A stretch of 64,000 nucleotides of DNA. It comes from Zonotrichia leucophrys gambelii (taxonomy: Eukaryota > Chordata > Aves > Passeriformes > Passerellidae). A program made the translations under genes and the position numbers. The DNA lies in assembly GCF_028769735.1 (NCBI RefSeq), contig NC_088172.1, positions 58,807,075 to 58,871,074 of the forward strand, in the 5' to 3' direction. Of the stretch, positions 35,844 through 48,876 are shown piece after piece. Under the pieces are notes generated by a model that made no database searches, was not told the origin of the DNA, and saw only the letters and a list, made by a program, of their open reading frames with translations. Numbering within the stretch: position 1 is the first letter of the stretch; each line of letters begins with the position of its first letter.

Positions 35844-36802
35844 CACAGTTCATTCCAATTTCTAAAATGGTTAACTTTGGAATGCTATCTCTTCACTGCA
35901 GTTCCATAATAGAAATACTTCATGTCATGCACACAAAGAACAGCCTAAGCAGCAAGCTACAACAGAATTTTCCTGGCTGCAATCTTAATAGGAAGTGGTC
36001 GGGAATTTCCTGGTTTGAAATGTTTTTGACAGAGTTTTGAAATTATTGTGACATCCTAATTTAACACAATTTAAATTTTGGTGTTTGTTTCAACAGTATA
36101 ATAATTAACATTAAAACAAAAAAAAATTGCAGCCACCCAAGTTAAACATTTTGATTGATTTTGGGTTACTTTTGGCTTTAGGCCATGTTTGGATTTTTTG
36201 ACATTTTATTAATTTGAAAAAAGCTAATTTTGTGGAAAAACCCCTCTCCTTTTGTCTCAGTCTAGTGTCAATATTGTGTTAAGTAAGATTTTCATATTGG
36301 AAGTCATGAAGAGAGGAAATAATACAGGAAGACTATATTTATTAGACATAAGAATTAATCATTATGGATGACATGAAAACCTTCTAACTGTCAATTGACA
36401 AAGTCAGTGTCATAAATCTATAGATAGATTTGTATATACTCAAGCCTTCAAATATTTTAAATGCAACAGCTGCTATTCCCCATGGGTATTTTTTCACAGT
36501 TTAAAAGTCTCCCTGTTTTCCATTTTGCTCAGTTTGTATTTCCTTATTCATGGAAATGGACTTTGGTATTTGTGATATTGTAGTTAAACTTGTGTTCCGA
36601 AGTTTGTAAAAGCTCAGTTGCTGATGAATAAACAGCATAATAACAGTCTTGATAATTTATTACTCTGTCCAAAGCCTAATCTAATTCAGTTGTCAATGTC
36701 AGATGCCTGTGAGATTGCTCTTCTTTTCTTCTTACCAAGTTAGGAGAAATTGGAGGGTTGGCAAAAAACTACAGGAATAGTTGCACTCAAAAATTATTTT
36801 CA

Positions 36803-36822
36803 ATGTTTATAAATGTTTATAA
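36803..36822. repeat. 10-bp tandem duplication
   Basis: ATGTTTATAA occurs twice head to tail. It is a small slippage-type duplication. Confidence 0.85.
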
Positions 36823-37569
36823 AATTCAGTCTTTTACTGTTGGGGTGATTTCTGTGAAGATATGTTGGTTTTAAAGCAGAGAAGACTCCCAGAAACTATG
36901 CAATTGTTTTGAAATTTTGTATAGGTTTTGAATGTGGTTTTATTGGAGTATTACAGTAATTTGCTGTAGTGCCAGAGTGATAGAAAGCCTAACTACTGTC
37001 TTCCAAATATATTAGTAAATAGCTAAAAAGGAAGCATTTATTTTTGCAAACATCCTATTCCAATGAGTAGCAAATTTGCTGACTTCTGGGTAGTTAAACT
37101 TCAATTATGGAAGCACATTTAATTTTTGTTTTTTTTGTCTGCACATGAAGAGTTTCAAAGCCCAGGTTAGAAGCAAGCAACATCAAACCTCGTAAAAACG
37201 GCAGCTTGGGAAATGTGTGATGTAGTTATCACAAAGAATTAATGCCACTGATTATTTTACAGGCACAAAACTAGTTATAGGCCACAGCTGTGGATAGGGA
37301 TGGAGAGAGAAGGAAGCATGCCAAGACTGCAAAGAAGAAATTTATTTTTGTCAAGCAAGCTTAAGATGTTCAAGGCAACCTCCCAGGTCACTGATGCATG
37401 GGCTATCTTCCTACCGGAGAAGCAGAAATTCACCTACCAGGGAAATGCTGACAATATTAACTACCATGTTGTTAACTGTAGTAATTTAAAATGTCTTACC
37501 CATAGTGGTCATTTGGAAGGCAAGCAATTTCAAGGTGTTTTACAATCAGAGTAATTTCAGCTGGAGGAA

Positions 37570-37845
37570 CCTTTGGAGAATTAAGTCCTGTCCTCCATTA
37601 CAACTAGAGGAAGTACAGCAGGTTGTGCAGAGCCTCATCCAACACAGTTTTCAATCTCTTCAAAGATAAGCATTCAACAACTGGACCGGCCCTTGTTTCA
37701 GTGCTTAACTATTTCATTTTGAAAAGTTATTTCCTAATACCTCCTTGGAATTTCCTGTATTACAGCCTGTGTTGGTGTCACTCATCCTGTCCCTCTGTGC
37801 TTCTGAGAAAACTCTACATGTTGACTTCCCCGCCCCCAGTTTAGC
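37570..37845 (-). mobile_element. old, diverged CR1 LINE 3' fragment
   Basis: Read on the plus strand this follows the reverse-complemented 3' portion of an older CR1 type. The landmarks are GCAGGTTGTGCAGAGCCTCA (near 37619), CCAACACAGTTTTCAATCTC, then TTTCAGTGCTTAACTATTTC, AAGTTATTTCCTAATACCTC (near 37723), ATCCTGTCCCTCTGTGCTTC (near 37785) and a TGAGAAAACTCTACATG-like end. It is clearly more diverged than the copy at 5699-5910 and belongs to a different subfamily. It is 5'-truncated and dead. Ends are approximate because divergence blurs them. Confidence 0.8.
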
Positions 37846-38991
37846 TGCCCTTTTTTCTGTATTATCATATTTATGCTGTGTGTAATGGAAACAAAGAACC
37901 AGCAACCTTGTTTCCAAGATAAGCTGCACATTCCAACTCTCATCATATTTTAGGGAACTAGAAGGAAAATTAAGGATACAAACCCAACATCTAAATTGAA
38001 GTGTTTTGTTGGTGTCATATTAAATACCCATAGCAACTGAGCAATAATGTTACATCTGTTTTTTTCATATTTAAAAAAAATGCATATCTTAAAGTATTTA
38101 AAACATAACCCACATCCAGTACAACTCATGATAGTAGTCTAGTGAGCACTTTTCCTCTTTTTCTATGATTTCCAGTCTAAATCTCTGTTGATACTAATTA
38201 ATTAAATTTAATAATGACATGTTTTAGTTCAAACATTTCTTCTTTAGGTGCTCCTTGATACATGTCATAGCAGAAAGAAGTGCCCTGTCTTGATTGTGGT
38301 CTTAGGAGGCTCTGTGCCTGCCCCACTTCACTGCTGAGCAGCTGCTGATTTTTAGGATGCCTTCTGTGCCAGTTACATAGTGTGGGGTGGCAAGTTCTTG
38401 ACTGGTCAGAATAAGTACAGCTGATCACAGTAAAAACTGATTATTTTAAATCTGATGAAATACAGAACAACATTGATGACAGTGTTGTGCTTTGATGAGC
38501 CAAGAACAAAATGTCTGACATGTTTTCATATAAGTAATTTAGCCTTATTTTGTTGCCTAGGGTGTGTTTCAAGTCTCCTAAACTAGCTGTCTGGGCAGGC
38601 ACCAGTGTTGAGCAACTCCCTGCTGTGATTTTTTTCTGTCTTCAAAGAAGCCTGTACCTTGTCCCTTTCATTTAAATTTTTTTCAAGCTGGCCAAAGCCA
38701 GCTAGAAAAACCATGCCCCTAAGCATGTGTGGTATCCCAACTTCATTTTCATAATAGCATAGTTCCTCTCTTACTTTCTGCTTCTCATTTGTAGATTTCA
38801 AAGTGCAGTGAAGACAAGTAGCAATATACCAGTATCTGGGTGGGAAACTGTAGCATCATGATCTGAGAATTGAAGCAGATAACAAGAAAGCCACTGTTAT
38901 AATCTGTGTTTTGTATTGCCCAGTGCACTGCCCCAACCTCCAGAGCAAACTGGAACTTAAGTCATCTTTGGTTTATCTTTTTTTCCTGCAG

Positions 38992-39054
38992 AAAATGCTA
39001 GAATTTGGAATTCAGTTATTATGTGATAATTTCCAGTTTCTTTTAAAATTTTAA
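38992..39054 (+). other. candidate terminal exon behind a very strong acceptor
   Basis: One of the strongest acceptors noticed in the window (GGTTTATCTTTTTTTCCTGCAG) ends at 38991. The first frame after it is open for 20 codons, KMLEFGIQLLCDNFQFLLKF, and stops at TAA 39052-39054. The other two frames close sooner. It would accept a phase-0 upstream exon. The peptide is not recognisable and no polyadenylation signal was clearly tied to it. Short open frames like this occur by chance. Confidence 0.13.
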
Positions 39055-42000
39055 TTACACTCCACCTTAAATATATAGCCTCAAAACTCCAAGTGAGTGA
39101 AGAAAATAAAGGCTTTGTATACATTCTCTAAAAAAAAAAGGGCCTGTTCTCAAGCAATCTCCTGAGCTTTGAAGAGGACTTTAGTCATGGCTCTCCCCTC
39201 CTGAAATGCCTAAGATTTCACTGTTTCTCCCCCAACCTTTACTGTCTCTTATGTGCTTGTATTCAGCCAGTACAGCATGCTCTGTTTATGCAGGGATGGT
39301 AAATAGTGCAGCATAGCAGGGCTTTGCATAGAGAGCAGTGGTAGTGCTCCAATCTTGTCTCATGCAGAGATATTCAGTTTAGAAAAGCTGGGTGGTCTTG
39401 GAGGGAAAGGAAACAATAGCCTGATATAAGTAGCTATATTTTAAGAGACCACCTCCTTGCCTTTTTAGGGTTTGGGGAGCAGGGAGAAGAAGGAAAAGGG
39501 ACATAATTTGATCCATCATCAATAGCCAAGCAAGTCTGTAAAGGGCACCTTTTCAAAATCTGTTTGAAAACAAAATGAGAATCCTGTTGGAATTCTTTAT
39601 TGGATTTGTGGGTTTTGCACGGGGCTTTTTTTTTTTGCATAACAATGATACTGAGATACACTGGAGGGAGTATCTCCTGCATCAATGGCAACTTACAGTA
39701 ATGCTCTGCATCTGTTGGTGTGGAGTATTTAACAATACAGAGCAGTGCAGATTCTTATGCCTGAACTGAAGTCAATGAGACCTTTTGTGAGTTTAGAGCT
39801 AATTGCAGTAATTCTACATAGCAGGGCATTATACTGTAGAAAATACCTCTTAATGTTGTGGTTTGGTCCAATAAGAAAGAATTTAGCAGTAAGGCTGATT
39901 AGGATTAAAGACTCATGCGGATCAAAATTATTTCTCTGGATGATTATTTTAGACTAAAATTAATACAACTTTGCTAGGGATTTTCAGTCACCTTCAAGGA
40001 GGTAGACACTGTCTTTTTTGCCTAACATACTACATAATAATGCTTTGTGTAGTGTTAAATAATGCTGGCTCCCTAAACTTAACAAATAGAAGTATCATGT
40101 ATATGAAAAATGCATCATTCTGGCAGTCTGGAATGTTGTTAAAGGGTATAGAAGGGAGTTTAGAGAGGTACTGAACTCATACACACACTCTGTGTGTGTT
40201 CTTCTGGAAAAAAAATTGAGTGAAGAATACATAACTGCTTCAATGTGTGTGGGACCATAAAATATATGTACTCTTGTTACCACCTCAGCAAATGTATATG
40301 CTTCATTGCAGTAAAGTGAACTTACTGCTCATAATGCAGCAAAAATCATCATTAAGTGATATTTAAGAAAGTTTTTAGATTCAATTTAAGCCTCTAAACA
40401 AGGAATAAGTTTTGTTCCTTAGTGGCTTCTAAATGAAATGAACTTGTTTTGTTTTCTGATGAAGAACAAATAGTTTCATACATAACAAGCTGCTTCAGAA
40501 CTTTTCCTTTCTAATTCTTTAAAGGCTGATTTGGTCATTACAGAGAAAAAGTCAGTTGTGACTCCTACTTGTGTTGCACTGCTGCCAACATACCTAGGGT
40601 ATGATTAAGATGGTAGTGCATGTTACTGAACAGTTTAAAGCAAACAAAGATTTTTCAGTACTATTCATTATTTTGCATGTGCATGTATGCAAACATTATA
40701 TGGGTAAAGAGCAAGATTTCTAGGTGAAACTGTTTGTAAGCATTCCTTTATTAGCTACTCATTTTTTTTCTAAAATTTTGGGTAAATTGCTGTGTATATT
40801 TGGAGTCATTTTAGGTACTGTTATTTATTTCCCTTCAGTGAATGTTGGCTGCCTGCCTTCATTTCTTTATGTCTTTGCCAGTGATGAATTTCTGGACACA
40901 TGGAGCTATCCTTTGGAATCGAGCTGTTGTAGCTCAATCATTGTTTTATCAGAGATTTGAAGGGAGTAACTCTACTGTTATTTTTGACTGAGCTGCTGTC
41001 TTTTTTAATTGGCAATGTAATGTATACTTTGCCACATTAGATTTATGAAATCAATTTGAAAACACATTTTCCCCTACTTTTTTAAAAATTTTGTAGTCCC
41101 TGACAACTGTCTGAAAACATAACTACTACTGTTTATGCCTCACTTTTGTATTTATTTCTTGCATTTCTTCTATTTTCCTTACACAAGGTTTGCCTGCTCC
41201 TTTTATGTAACGTATTTATAGTCAGTGCTTTGCTTTTATAATAACTAAATTTTGTGGTACAATATTAAGCAAAGAGATGCACTACAGCCCTTGTAACTGA
41301 GTGCATGGCTCAGATTTGTTTTTTAAGACAGTGCAAGTAACGGAGGAAAGGAGAATGGCTTCATGGGGATAAGAAGTCATTTTACAGCCAACTGTCGCAC
41401 AAGTTGCGGGTATTGCAGGTAGGAAAACAAGAGTAGAAACTGGATCTACAAAAGAAAGGAATTGGGTAATGGAGCACATATTTTCAAATGATGTTGTGCT
41501 TTGCATCACTCAGTGCAATACATCAGAGGATGTATACTTCAACAACACAAACACAGTACTCTTCATACTCTACTGGAGACAAGGAACAGAATTCAGAACC
41601 AGTGTCCCTCTCAGCCTGTTTCTGAGGCTGTGAAACTGCATCCTATTTGCCTGTGACCTGAATTGACTGTAAACTTAGAAAAAAATACCATTTTAGGCAC
41701 TTAACAAGGTTCAAAGCAGTTTATTTGCAGCACTGCCCTGCACAAGGCTGTATTTTGATCCTAAGTAGTTAAGCTTGTGTAATTGCAAACATGTGACACA
41801 GCACTACTTACTATACCACCCGACTCCCAGCATTTGCATTCCTTGTCCTGAGTAAATCGTAAGCATGTCAGTAAGGTTACTGCCACTGGCCTTCCTTTTG
41901 AGGCTGGGAAATCGAGCCACAAGGTGACATGTTAGGTCAGTGAGGCATTGTCAGGACTTAGTCTCTGGAGCATCAGTGCAGAGTGCATCACACCATCTTC

Positions 42001-43101
42001 TGTTTGGCCCATCTGCTGCCAAGAATAGCGTGATTGATTCAAGTGCCCTTTGGATACATAAGAGCACTGTGGGAATGGTCTGTTTGCTCCTATTATGTTA
42101 TAAAAGATTTTTTTCTCTTTAAAACTGTGAAATATACATCCATGTTTTGGAATTAGTAATTGTCTTGAACTTCATCTTTTGTTTTTATATTTTAGCTAAT
42201 CCATCTGTTTCTTCCTTGATTGTTAGTTTAAAACTTTTTTCCAGTTTGGCAAACTGGTAGACTTCCGAAGTAGTCTTTATCCCTAGACAATCTTAATCTA
42301 AAATCAGTTTTCAACAATAAGGATATAAAAGCCTAATTTTAAAAGATGGAGTAGAAGTTTCTATGTATTCTGTGATTTTAAGCTGTGGATAGCAGTGCTA
42401 GGCACAGATGCTGCAACTCAGCCAAGAGAAAGGTGTTTGTCATGTGGTACTGCACACCCTGCTACAGCCTTGTGAGCATTTACTGAATAATGGTAGTACT
42501 TGAAAAGATTTTCAGAGATATTTCAAGTGGGCATTTAGTCTTAGATAGTATTGAGGTCAAGTGGCACACAATTTTACCGAAACCAAATTTGAAATGGTGA
42601 GTACAGTCTACATGGGAACAGATTTTATTTCCATATGCTACACAAGAGAATATGTTAGCAGTGGAGGGGACACTGGGAAGTCACATACCCTTTACTGAGG
42701 TAAGAAAAAACAAACAGGCCCAAAAATAGTCTGATTGCTCATCACAAGAACACCCTTCAAAAAATCTTTAAGTAATTCTAAAATAAGTTTAAAAATTTCA
42801 TCCCTCGTCATTTGTCTACAGCACAACTTGTGATTCAGGCCTACATACTTATCTTCTTTTTCCAACAGTTTTTCTACCCTCTCTATCTCTGCATTCCCAT
42901 GAACTTCCGAGAATCATTGACTTTGGAGGCAGTATGTATTTAGTGAGTGAGTCAGGGTGCAGGGGGAAAAAAAACCTGCAGAGCCATTAATGTAGCCTTT
43001 TTTTTATGTGGTGTAGGTGATAAATTTCAGATTTAAAATAATTTTACTTTTGTGATAATTGGGGAGAAAAAAAGCAGCTGTATAATCCTTTAATCCTTAT
43101 A

Positions 43102-43500
43102 TTGCTGAGAGAGTACTTTTATGCTTTGGTGTATGCTGTGGGTGTTTTGTTTGATGGATTTTTGGTTGTTGTTATTCTGGGGGTTTTGGGGTCTTTGTGT
43201 AATTTTTTTTATATATGCAATTTTACAAGAATGACAGATTACTGTCAGAAATTGTGGGAACAAATCAAGCATAGAAATTTTGTCCAAAGGATGACCTTCC
43301 TAAGAGCATGCATGAATATACCTGACACAAGGACTTATGATAAAAAGTTACTTATTCACAGCTATGACATTGTCTCTCCTGTCTTAAAGTCTCTGTTCTC
43401 AGTGAAGCAAACAAGATGGGATTTTGTTTGGTTGTGGCAATACTTTGCTGCTGTTCCTACTAATCATTCATGCAGCTTGTTAGAGCACGTACTTTCCTGA
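43102..43500 (+). other. 132-codon open frame, unrecognised
   Basis: An uninterrupted plus-strand frame whose first 40 residues are strongly hydrophobic (for example FDGFLVVVILGVLGSLCNFF) because the DNA there is G/T-rich. The rest is mixed, with several Cys, Arg and Trp residues. G/T-rich low-complexity DNA yields such hydrophobic translations artificially. No domain, splice pair or promoter supports it. Confidence 0.1.
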
Positions 43501-44785
43501 AGCACTAACTTGGTTTTAAGTCTATGGCATGCCTCCTGCCTACCTGCACAATTCCAGTTAAAATGGATACAGCATAATGTGCTTTTAACAGAAAGGTTAT
43601 CTTCATACTGTCAAGTAATTGGAAAACAGCTACATGCTGGGATAGACTTTGGCATTGGTAAAAATTAAATTTGGATGTTTTGCCAACTTCATTCATGCTG
43701 TAACATCATTGACTTCAATGGCACTACAGCAGGTCAGAGTTTACTCTATTGTTATTATGTTGCTTGGTTTTTCCAGGCACAGATACAGGAAGGAACAGGG
43801 TGGATATAGAATAGCTGATATCGTCTTTGTCTTTCCCATGATTCATTGTCCTTGAAAATTAGTTTCACTGAAGGAAATGATTTAACTTAGTAGATACTTG
43901 GGCCAGCTCTTCATACAAGCAAAACACATTACAGAAAAACAAAAAAATTTTTGTCTATTATAGTTTGACAGCATTGTTTTCATGAGACGTGTCTGACATC
44001 TGAGAACTTAATGGGGATATTCCATCTGAAGCAAGAAACAAACAAAACGTTTCAAATGGGATGGCAGTGACTTTTCACAATATGAGATAAGTTTGTGTGT
44101 GTTCTTTTGGATGTTTTATTGTGGCAATCTTTACAGAGCCCAGTGAAACCAAAGAGCTTACACAATAGTTTTATTTGGAGAATTGGCAATGAAAGTGGGA
44201 CACAAAGTAGAAAAATAGGCAAATTTAGTCTATGCAACAAATTTGTCTAACCTGATGCTTGTTACCGTCATGTCTTATGGAAAGAAATTAAAGAAAAATA
44301 AAAGCAGCATGGTCTTGTATTCTACCCTGTAGGCAAACAATAAAGTGTGAATTGTGAGTCTGAAAATTACATTTTTGGGAGTCTCTCTTGATATTTTACT
44401 TGTTTTCCAATTGTTATTTCAGCAGCAGTTCTTGGAGTTGGCAGAAAAAAAAAGAAGACAAACTTAGTTTTGTCCAAGCTCTTCTGTAGGCACTGATCCT
44501 TCTTTTTCCTCTGCAGAGGAGGCTTGCTTGCCTTACCTCTGTTTGGGTTGCTGAATAGCATGTCCTCTTCATGAGCTGTTGCATGGACTGTGCTGCTCTT
44601 TGAGTCTGTGCATTTGCTCCTTCTTTACTACACAGATACTTGTCTTTGCTTGTTCTTTGTGATCCTTTACCACTTGATACCATCCTGCTTTTGTGCTGGG
44701 TAGTTCTAGTGTGAATCTGCTTTTGTGGACATCTTTCCCTTGCATCAGTCTTGATGCAGCTTTCCATACTTGTCTAGAGTTCAGC

Positions 44786-44836
44786 ATGAAGATCTACAGA
44801 GCTGCTTCACTGCTCCTCATCGTTTTCCTTCTTTAA
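44786..44836 (+). other. micro-ORF with a signal-peptide-like sequence
   Basis: ATG at 44786 opens MKIYRAASLLLIVFLL followed by TAA at 44834-44836. The layout (Met-Lys, a basic residue, then a Leu/Ile/Val/Phe core) is that of a secretory signal peptide. In the same frame past the stop the next residues would be NANEADGKQNL before another stop, which resembles a cleavage region. It could be the broken first exon of a small secreted-protein gene, or a chance match. No downstream cysteine-rich exon was recognised. Confidence 0.15.
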
Positions 44837-45000
44837 AATGCCAATGAGGCCGATGGAAAACAGAATTTATAGAGGGCTGTTGGGCTGACCTGCCCTGCTC
44901 TCGCTTTTTATTTTGTTGGTTTTACAAAGCCATTGCCCCTCCTTCCCTATGGATAATATTTTACTGAAAGGAAGAAGTATCCATCTGTTTTCTACAACAG

Positions 45001-45030
45001 TTAGATCTTGATCTATGGCTAAGGCAGAAA
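45001..45030 (+). other. candidate 30-nt micro-exon
   Basis: A good acceptor (CATCTGTTTTCTACAACAG) ends at 45000 and a donor (AAA then GTGAGTAA) begins at 45031. The 30 nt between are open only in phase 0, reading LDLDLWLRQK, so inclusion would keep frame. In-frame micro-exons of this size are a known class in neuronal genes of vertebrates. There is no independent evidence that this one is used. Confidence 0.15.
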
Positions 45031-48000
45031 GTGAGTAATCTTACTCAAATTTTTAGTTTGTTGTATTATGTAAGGACTCAATGAAAGAATAAGGAGAGCA
45101 ACACTTTAAAAGCATGCTAAATTAGAAAAGTGGCTGAGGTATTGGGACCAGTCCGTTTAAAAACCATGCCACATGGCCCTTTTCCTATCAATAGGATTAA
45201 TTTTGGCACTATTTTCCTTAATTTTTCTTTCAGCTTCAGTGTCAGTGCTCTGCATTATTTATCACCAGTCATTGTGAGAGAAAATTCTTCTGTGGTTTAG
45301 AGCTGGCATGCAAATCATAAATTAAAATAGACTGATAGCTAAACAGCTCTTTGAAAGCAGCATTACTTTGAAGTAAAATCTGTTCTTCCTGCAAACCATT
45401 TAAAACACAAGGATAGGTTTGTGTGCAGGAGAGCCTAGCTATGATGTATAGTACAGATAAGCATTAGTGAGGTTTTCTTGGAGGTGGGAGAGGTCAGGAA
45501 AAAGCAGCAGTGGGAGAAATTTTGATTATAGATTTGATTTATGTCTACTCTCCCACTTTGCTGAGCTGTTTGACAGGAAACTGGTGGAACTCCCTTTAAG
45601 ACTTTTTGGGGAGGGGCAGACTGTCTGAGCTTGCACAAACCCCTTCTCTAAAACTGTTTGCTATTCTTTCCCATGTCTGTATAAGAGCTGTGCATTCATG
45701 CTGAGTGCTGTTGTACTCTGAAGTAATTGCATGAATTATTATTTGTGAGATGTGTAACTCGGGTTTTTTTTTTTATCTTTTTGTTTTTTCCCCTCTGTTG
45801 TCTCTATATAAGCATACATAATTACAGTGAGAGTTTCAATATCTACTCTTTTTGAATGTAGCATTGCAATTGTGTAAGATTTTTTAGGTGCAGTAATTAA
45901 TTTTTCTCAGAGTACACTGGTGAATTTCACAACCCAGTGATGTAGCACAAGTGTGTAGGAACTATTTAAACCATTCTAGCAATGCCAAAACAAAATCCTG
46001 TTCTGTTTTATACCAGTGTAACACAGAAGTTAAGGATTTTCTGGTGTAGCATGGGTTTACACTAATGTTGTAGGTGCACTTGGTTTTTTGAATTTTACAA
46101 AAATATGCTGCCATAAATTAAGCAGTATAATAAAACAGAGCACAAAGCAGAAAACTACTAAGTGCAAATAATAATAGGCCTGTTTTATGAAAAAGTAAAA
46201 GTAATTTGAAAACAATTAATGTATTTTCTTATTTTTTAAATCAAGATGTCTTTTCCTAAAGCTTCATTGTGCTGACAGTGCTTTAAACGAGAAGGAAAAA
46301 ATGCCCTAACAAAATACAGAACTCATCCTCTAGATTATTCCTTATTTACTGGCTATGAAAATCAGGAATTGTAGCATTTATTTGGGGTGGTGATAGAACT
46401 TAATGGTGCACATGACATTGGAGTCTACTGGAGCTTAATTGTTAGAGGGATGGTCCTTTGCTCTTTTGTGTTGGGAAACAGGGCATTTTTTCAGTAGCAG
46501 AGGAGAACCCATTGCACCATCAGCTATGCCTTCCCCTACAAGTGGGCAGCTGAGAGGGCTGCTGAGTTTGCTCCTGGACTGTGACAGGTGAAAACCACTA
46601 TTTAATGAGTTTCCTTCCCAGACAATTAGCAGAGGGAGGGAGCTTTCCCGTCTGTGCCCGACACAAACAGGGTTTGCTGGTTGCCACATTTCCTTTGTGA
46701 CCATGATGGGTAATGCATTGAATGGGGTAATGACAATGACATTGCTGGCTGCAGTCAGTCTCACTAACTGTTCTGTTTAATCTCAGAGGTTTTTATTAAA
46801 TACTTCCCACCAGAGTAAAAGGGCAATGTGAAAGAGGGTTCCCACTAGGGCAGTGCTGGATGAGGACTGTGGAGATCTTGCAGTAAAATGAACATAAATA
46901 CAACCAACAACTCCCCAGGCTGTACTTAACATTCTCATCTGCACGTGTAACTTATCAATAAGACGTGTTTTGGTTGCTTACTCTCTGCATGCACTACTAA
47001 ATGTTGCCTTATTTTTGACTACTGCTGGCTTTCTTGAAGCACATTAGATCATTAAAATATAAATAAATCTTTCTGAAGTCTTTAACAATTTCTTCCAACT
47101 CTTTTCAGAGTACCTTAATAAAGAAAATTTCATTCTGACACCAGAAAACACACACAAAATCAGCAGATTGCCATTCTCATGAATGTAATGTGCCCTCCTC
47201 CCTGCAAATTCTCTTCTTCAATTTAAACAGTTTTCTAATTGCGTATTTTATTCATCCTAGACTATTAATCTGTCTAATGCACAGATTTTAATTTCTTCAC
47301 ACATCAGTTCTGCTGAAGTAATCAAAATTAGAACACATTAACATATCACATCCTACTGCTGATACTTGGTACTTGCAGTGATAGAATTTTCAGAGGAAAG
47401 GACAAGAGGGGTAGCTATGTTTTCTGTACAGCAAATCAAAATTTCTTTGCAGACTTTCCTGGAAAGTAAGCTATAATTGTATAGTATTTGGCTAAGAATT
47501 TATATATACGATGGCATTCAATTGCCTGGTATCAGTGTTATTCTTGTTACGTATTTTCTTAGCATTTATTTTCCAGTTTCCAAAAAGCATTTTTGTCTTG
47601 AAGTCTACTTTAGCAATTTTATTTCATGTGTTTTATTGCCCATTTAGAAAATAGAATAAATACAGTTTTGAGTAGAGGGGGTTGCTTTGGTTTTCTTTTC
47701 CTTTTCTTTTATTTTAAACCTTCAATTCTGTGAAATATAGCTGCCTTGGGGATTCCTTTGAAAAACCTGATAATGAATGTAAGATGTGAGTGACTGGTGT
47801 GTGATTGTGTTGATGTTTTCCCTTCTCTTGAGCCCAGTTTGAAATTCAGCTCTACACAGCAGGGATTGTCCTCAGCCGCATATTACTATTTTGAGGATTG
47901 TGTGCTTGAGTAGCTGTGCAGGCTTTGGGCAACTGGCAGCAGTTTGTCATGGCTGCCTTTAGGCTAGTAAACCTTGGGGCTTTTAATCCCTGTCCCTCTC

Positions 48001-48686
48001 TGTCAGTCAAGTCTGTCTCACTTTTTAATGTAATATTACATATTTTCAAACAAATGGTGTTCATTCTACAGTAGGTGCAAGAAAACTAAAAGGCCAAGTG
48101 TGTAATGTTTACCTATTTTCCCCTGGCTGTGTCACTGAAAATTATTTGCTTTGTGATAGAGTTGTTCATATTTAAATCATTGAGCTTTCTTGCCTGCTTT
48201 CTCATTGTTTTATTTTGATTGAGTACTTTGATGCTGTGAATCTTGTCTGCATTTAATTCATTATAATCATATGAACTGAAACCCTGAATGGCTTCCAAAT
48301 GAATATTATTTAATTTTCCTTGGCATTCACACAAACAGTGGCTTTGCCAGCTGAGCAGTAAGTGGAGACATGTTTTTCACTTCTGTGTGACCCAGTCAGT
48401 TTTTAGACCTGTTCTCTTTTGCATTTCCAAAGTTCTGAATGTGATATTCTGAATATTATTATTACAAGTTTACCTTCCTTAGTTATACAATACTTTTCAT
48501 GTTTGGGAAGAGCAAGCATCCAAGGAGTCAGGACTTGCTCACACTGAGCCAAAGAAGCTGCACTGCTAAATGTGGTGTGCTTGAAGCAAACCAACAAAAC
48601 TCAACCTCTTGGGCAGAAATAGGCACAGAGTCTAAAACTTTTAGGGGTTGTTACCCTTATGGTACAAAAATGAGTTTGAGGATCAT

Positions 48687-48876
48687 TTTGGGGAGTTTTG
48701 TTTGGTTTTGGGGGGGTTCTTTGGGGTTTTTGGTGGGGTTTTTTTGTTTTCTTTTGGTTTTTTTTTGGGGGGGAGGATTTTTTGTGGTTTTTTTGGTAAT
48801 GGATTTTTTAATGGTCCAGTTTTTGTTGGGTATTTGTTTTGGAGGTGGGTGTTTGCATTGTTTTGGGTTTTTTTTA
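48687..48876 (+). repeat. G/T-rich low-complexity tract with G-quadruplex potential
   Basis: About 190 bp on the plus strand is almost only G and T. G runs of four or more occur at 48690-48693, 48710-48716, 48723-48726, 48734-48737 and 48767-48773, separated by T-rich spacers. Four of them lie within 48 bp, enough to form an intramolecular G-quadruplex, although one spacer is long (16 nt). The 72-126 codon frames across it on both strands are artefacts of this composition. Confidence 0.85.

Larger units (their letters stand above)
32654..37569. other. AT-rich non-coding stretch
   Basis: No gene recognised. It includes a 13-G run (34622-34634), a 10-bp-arm inverted repeat (35822-35843) and a 10-bp tandem duplication (36803-36822). 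A few open frames of 60-84 codons show no family features. Confidence 0.55.
37846..44785. other. AT-rich non-coding stretch
   Basis: No gene recognised. Contents worth noting are the splice-bounded terminal-exon candidate at 38992-39054, an 11-T run at 39626-39636 and a 132-codon plus frame at 43102-43500. Otherwise ordinary intron-like sequence. Confidence 0.5.
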
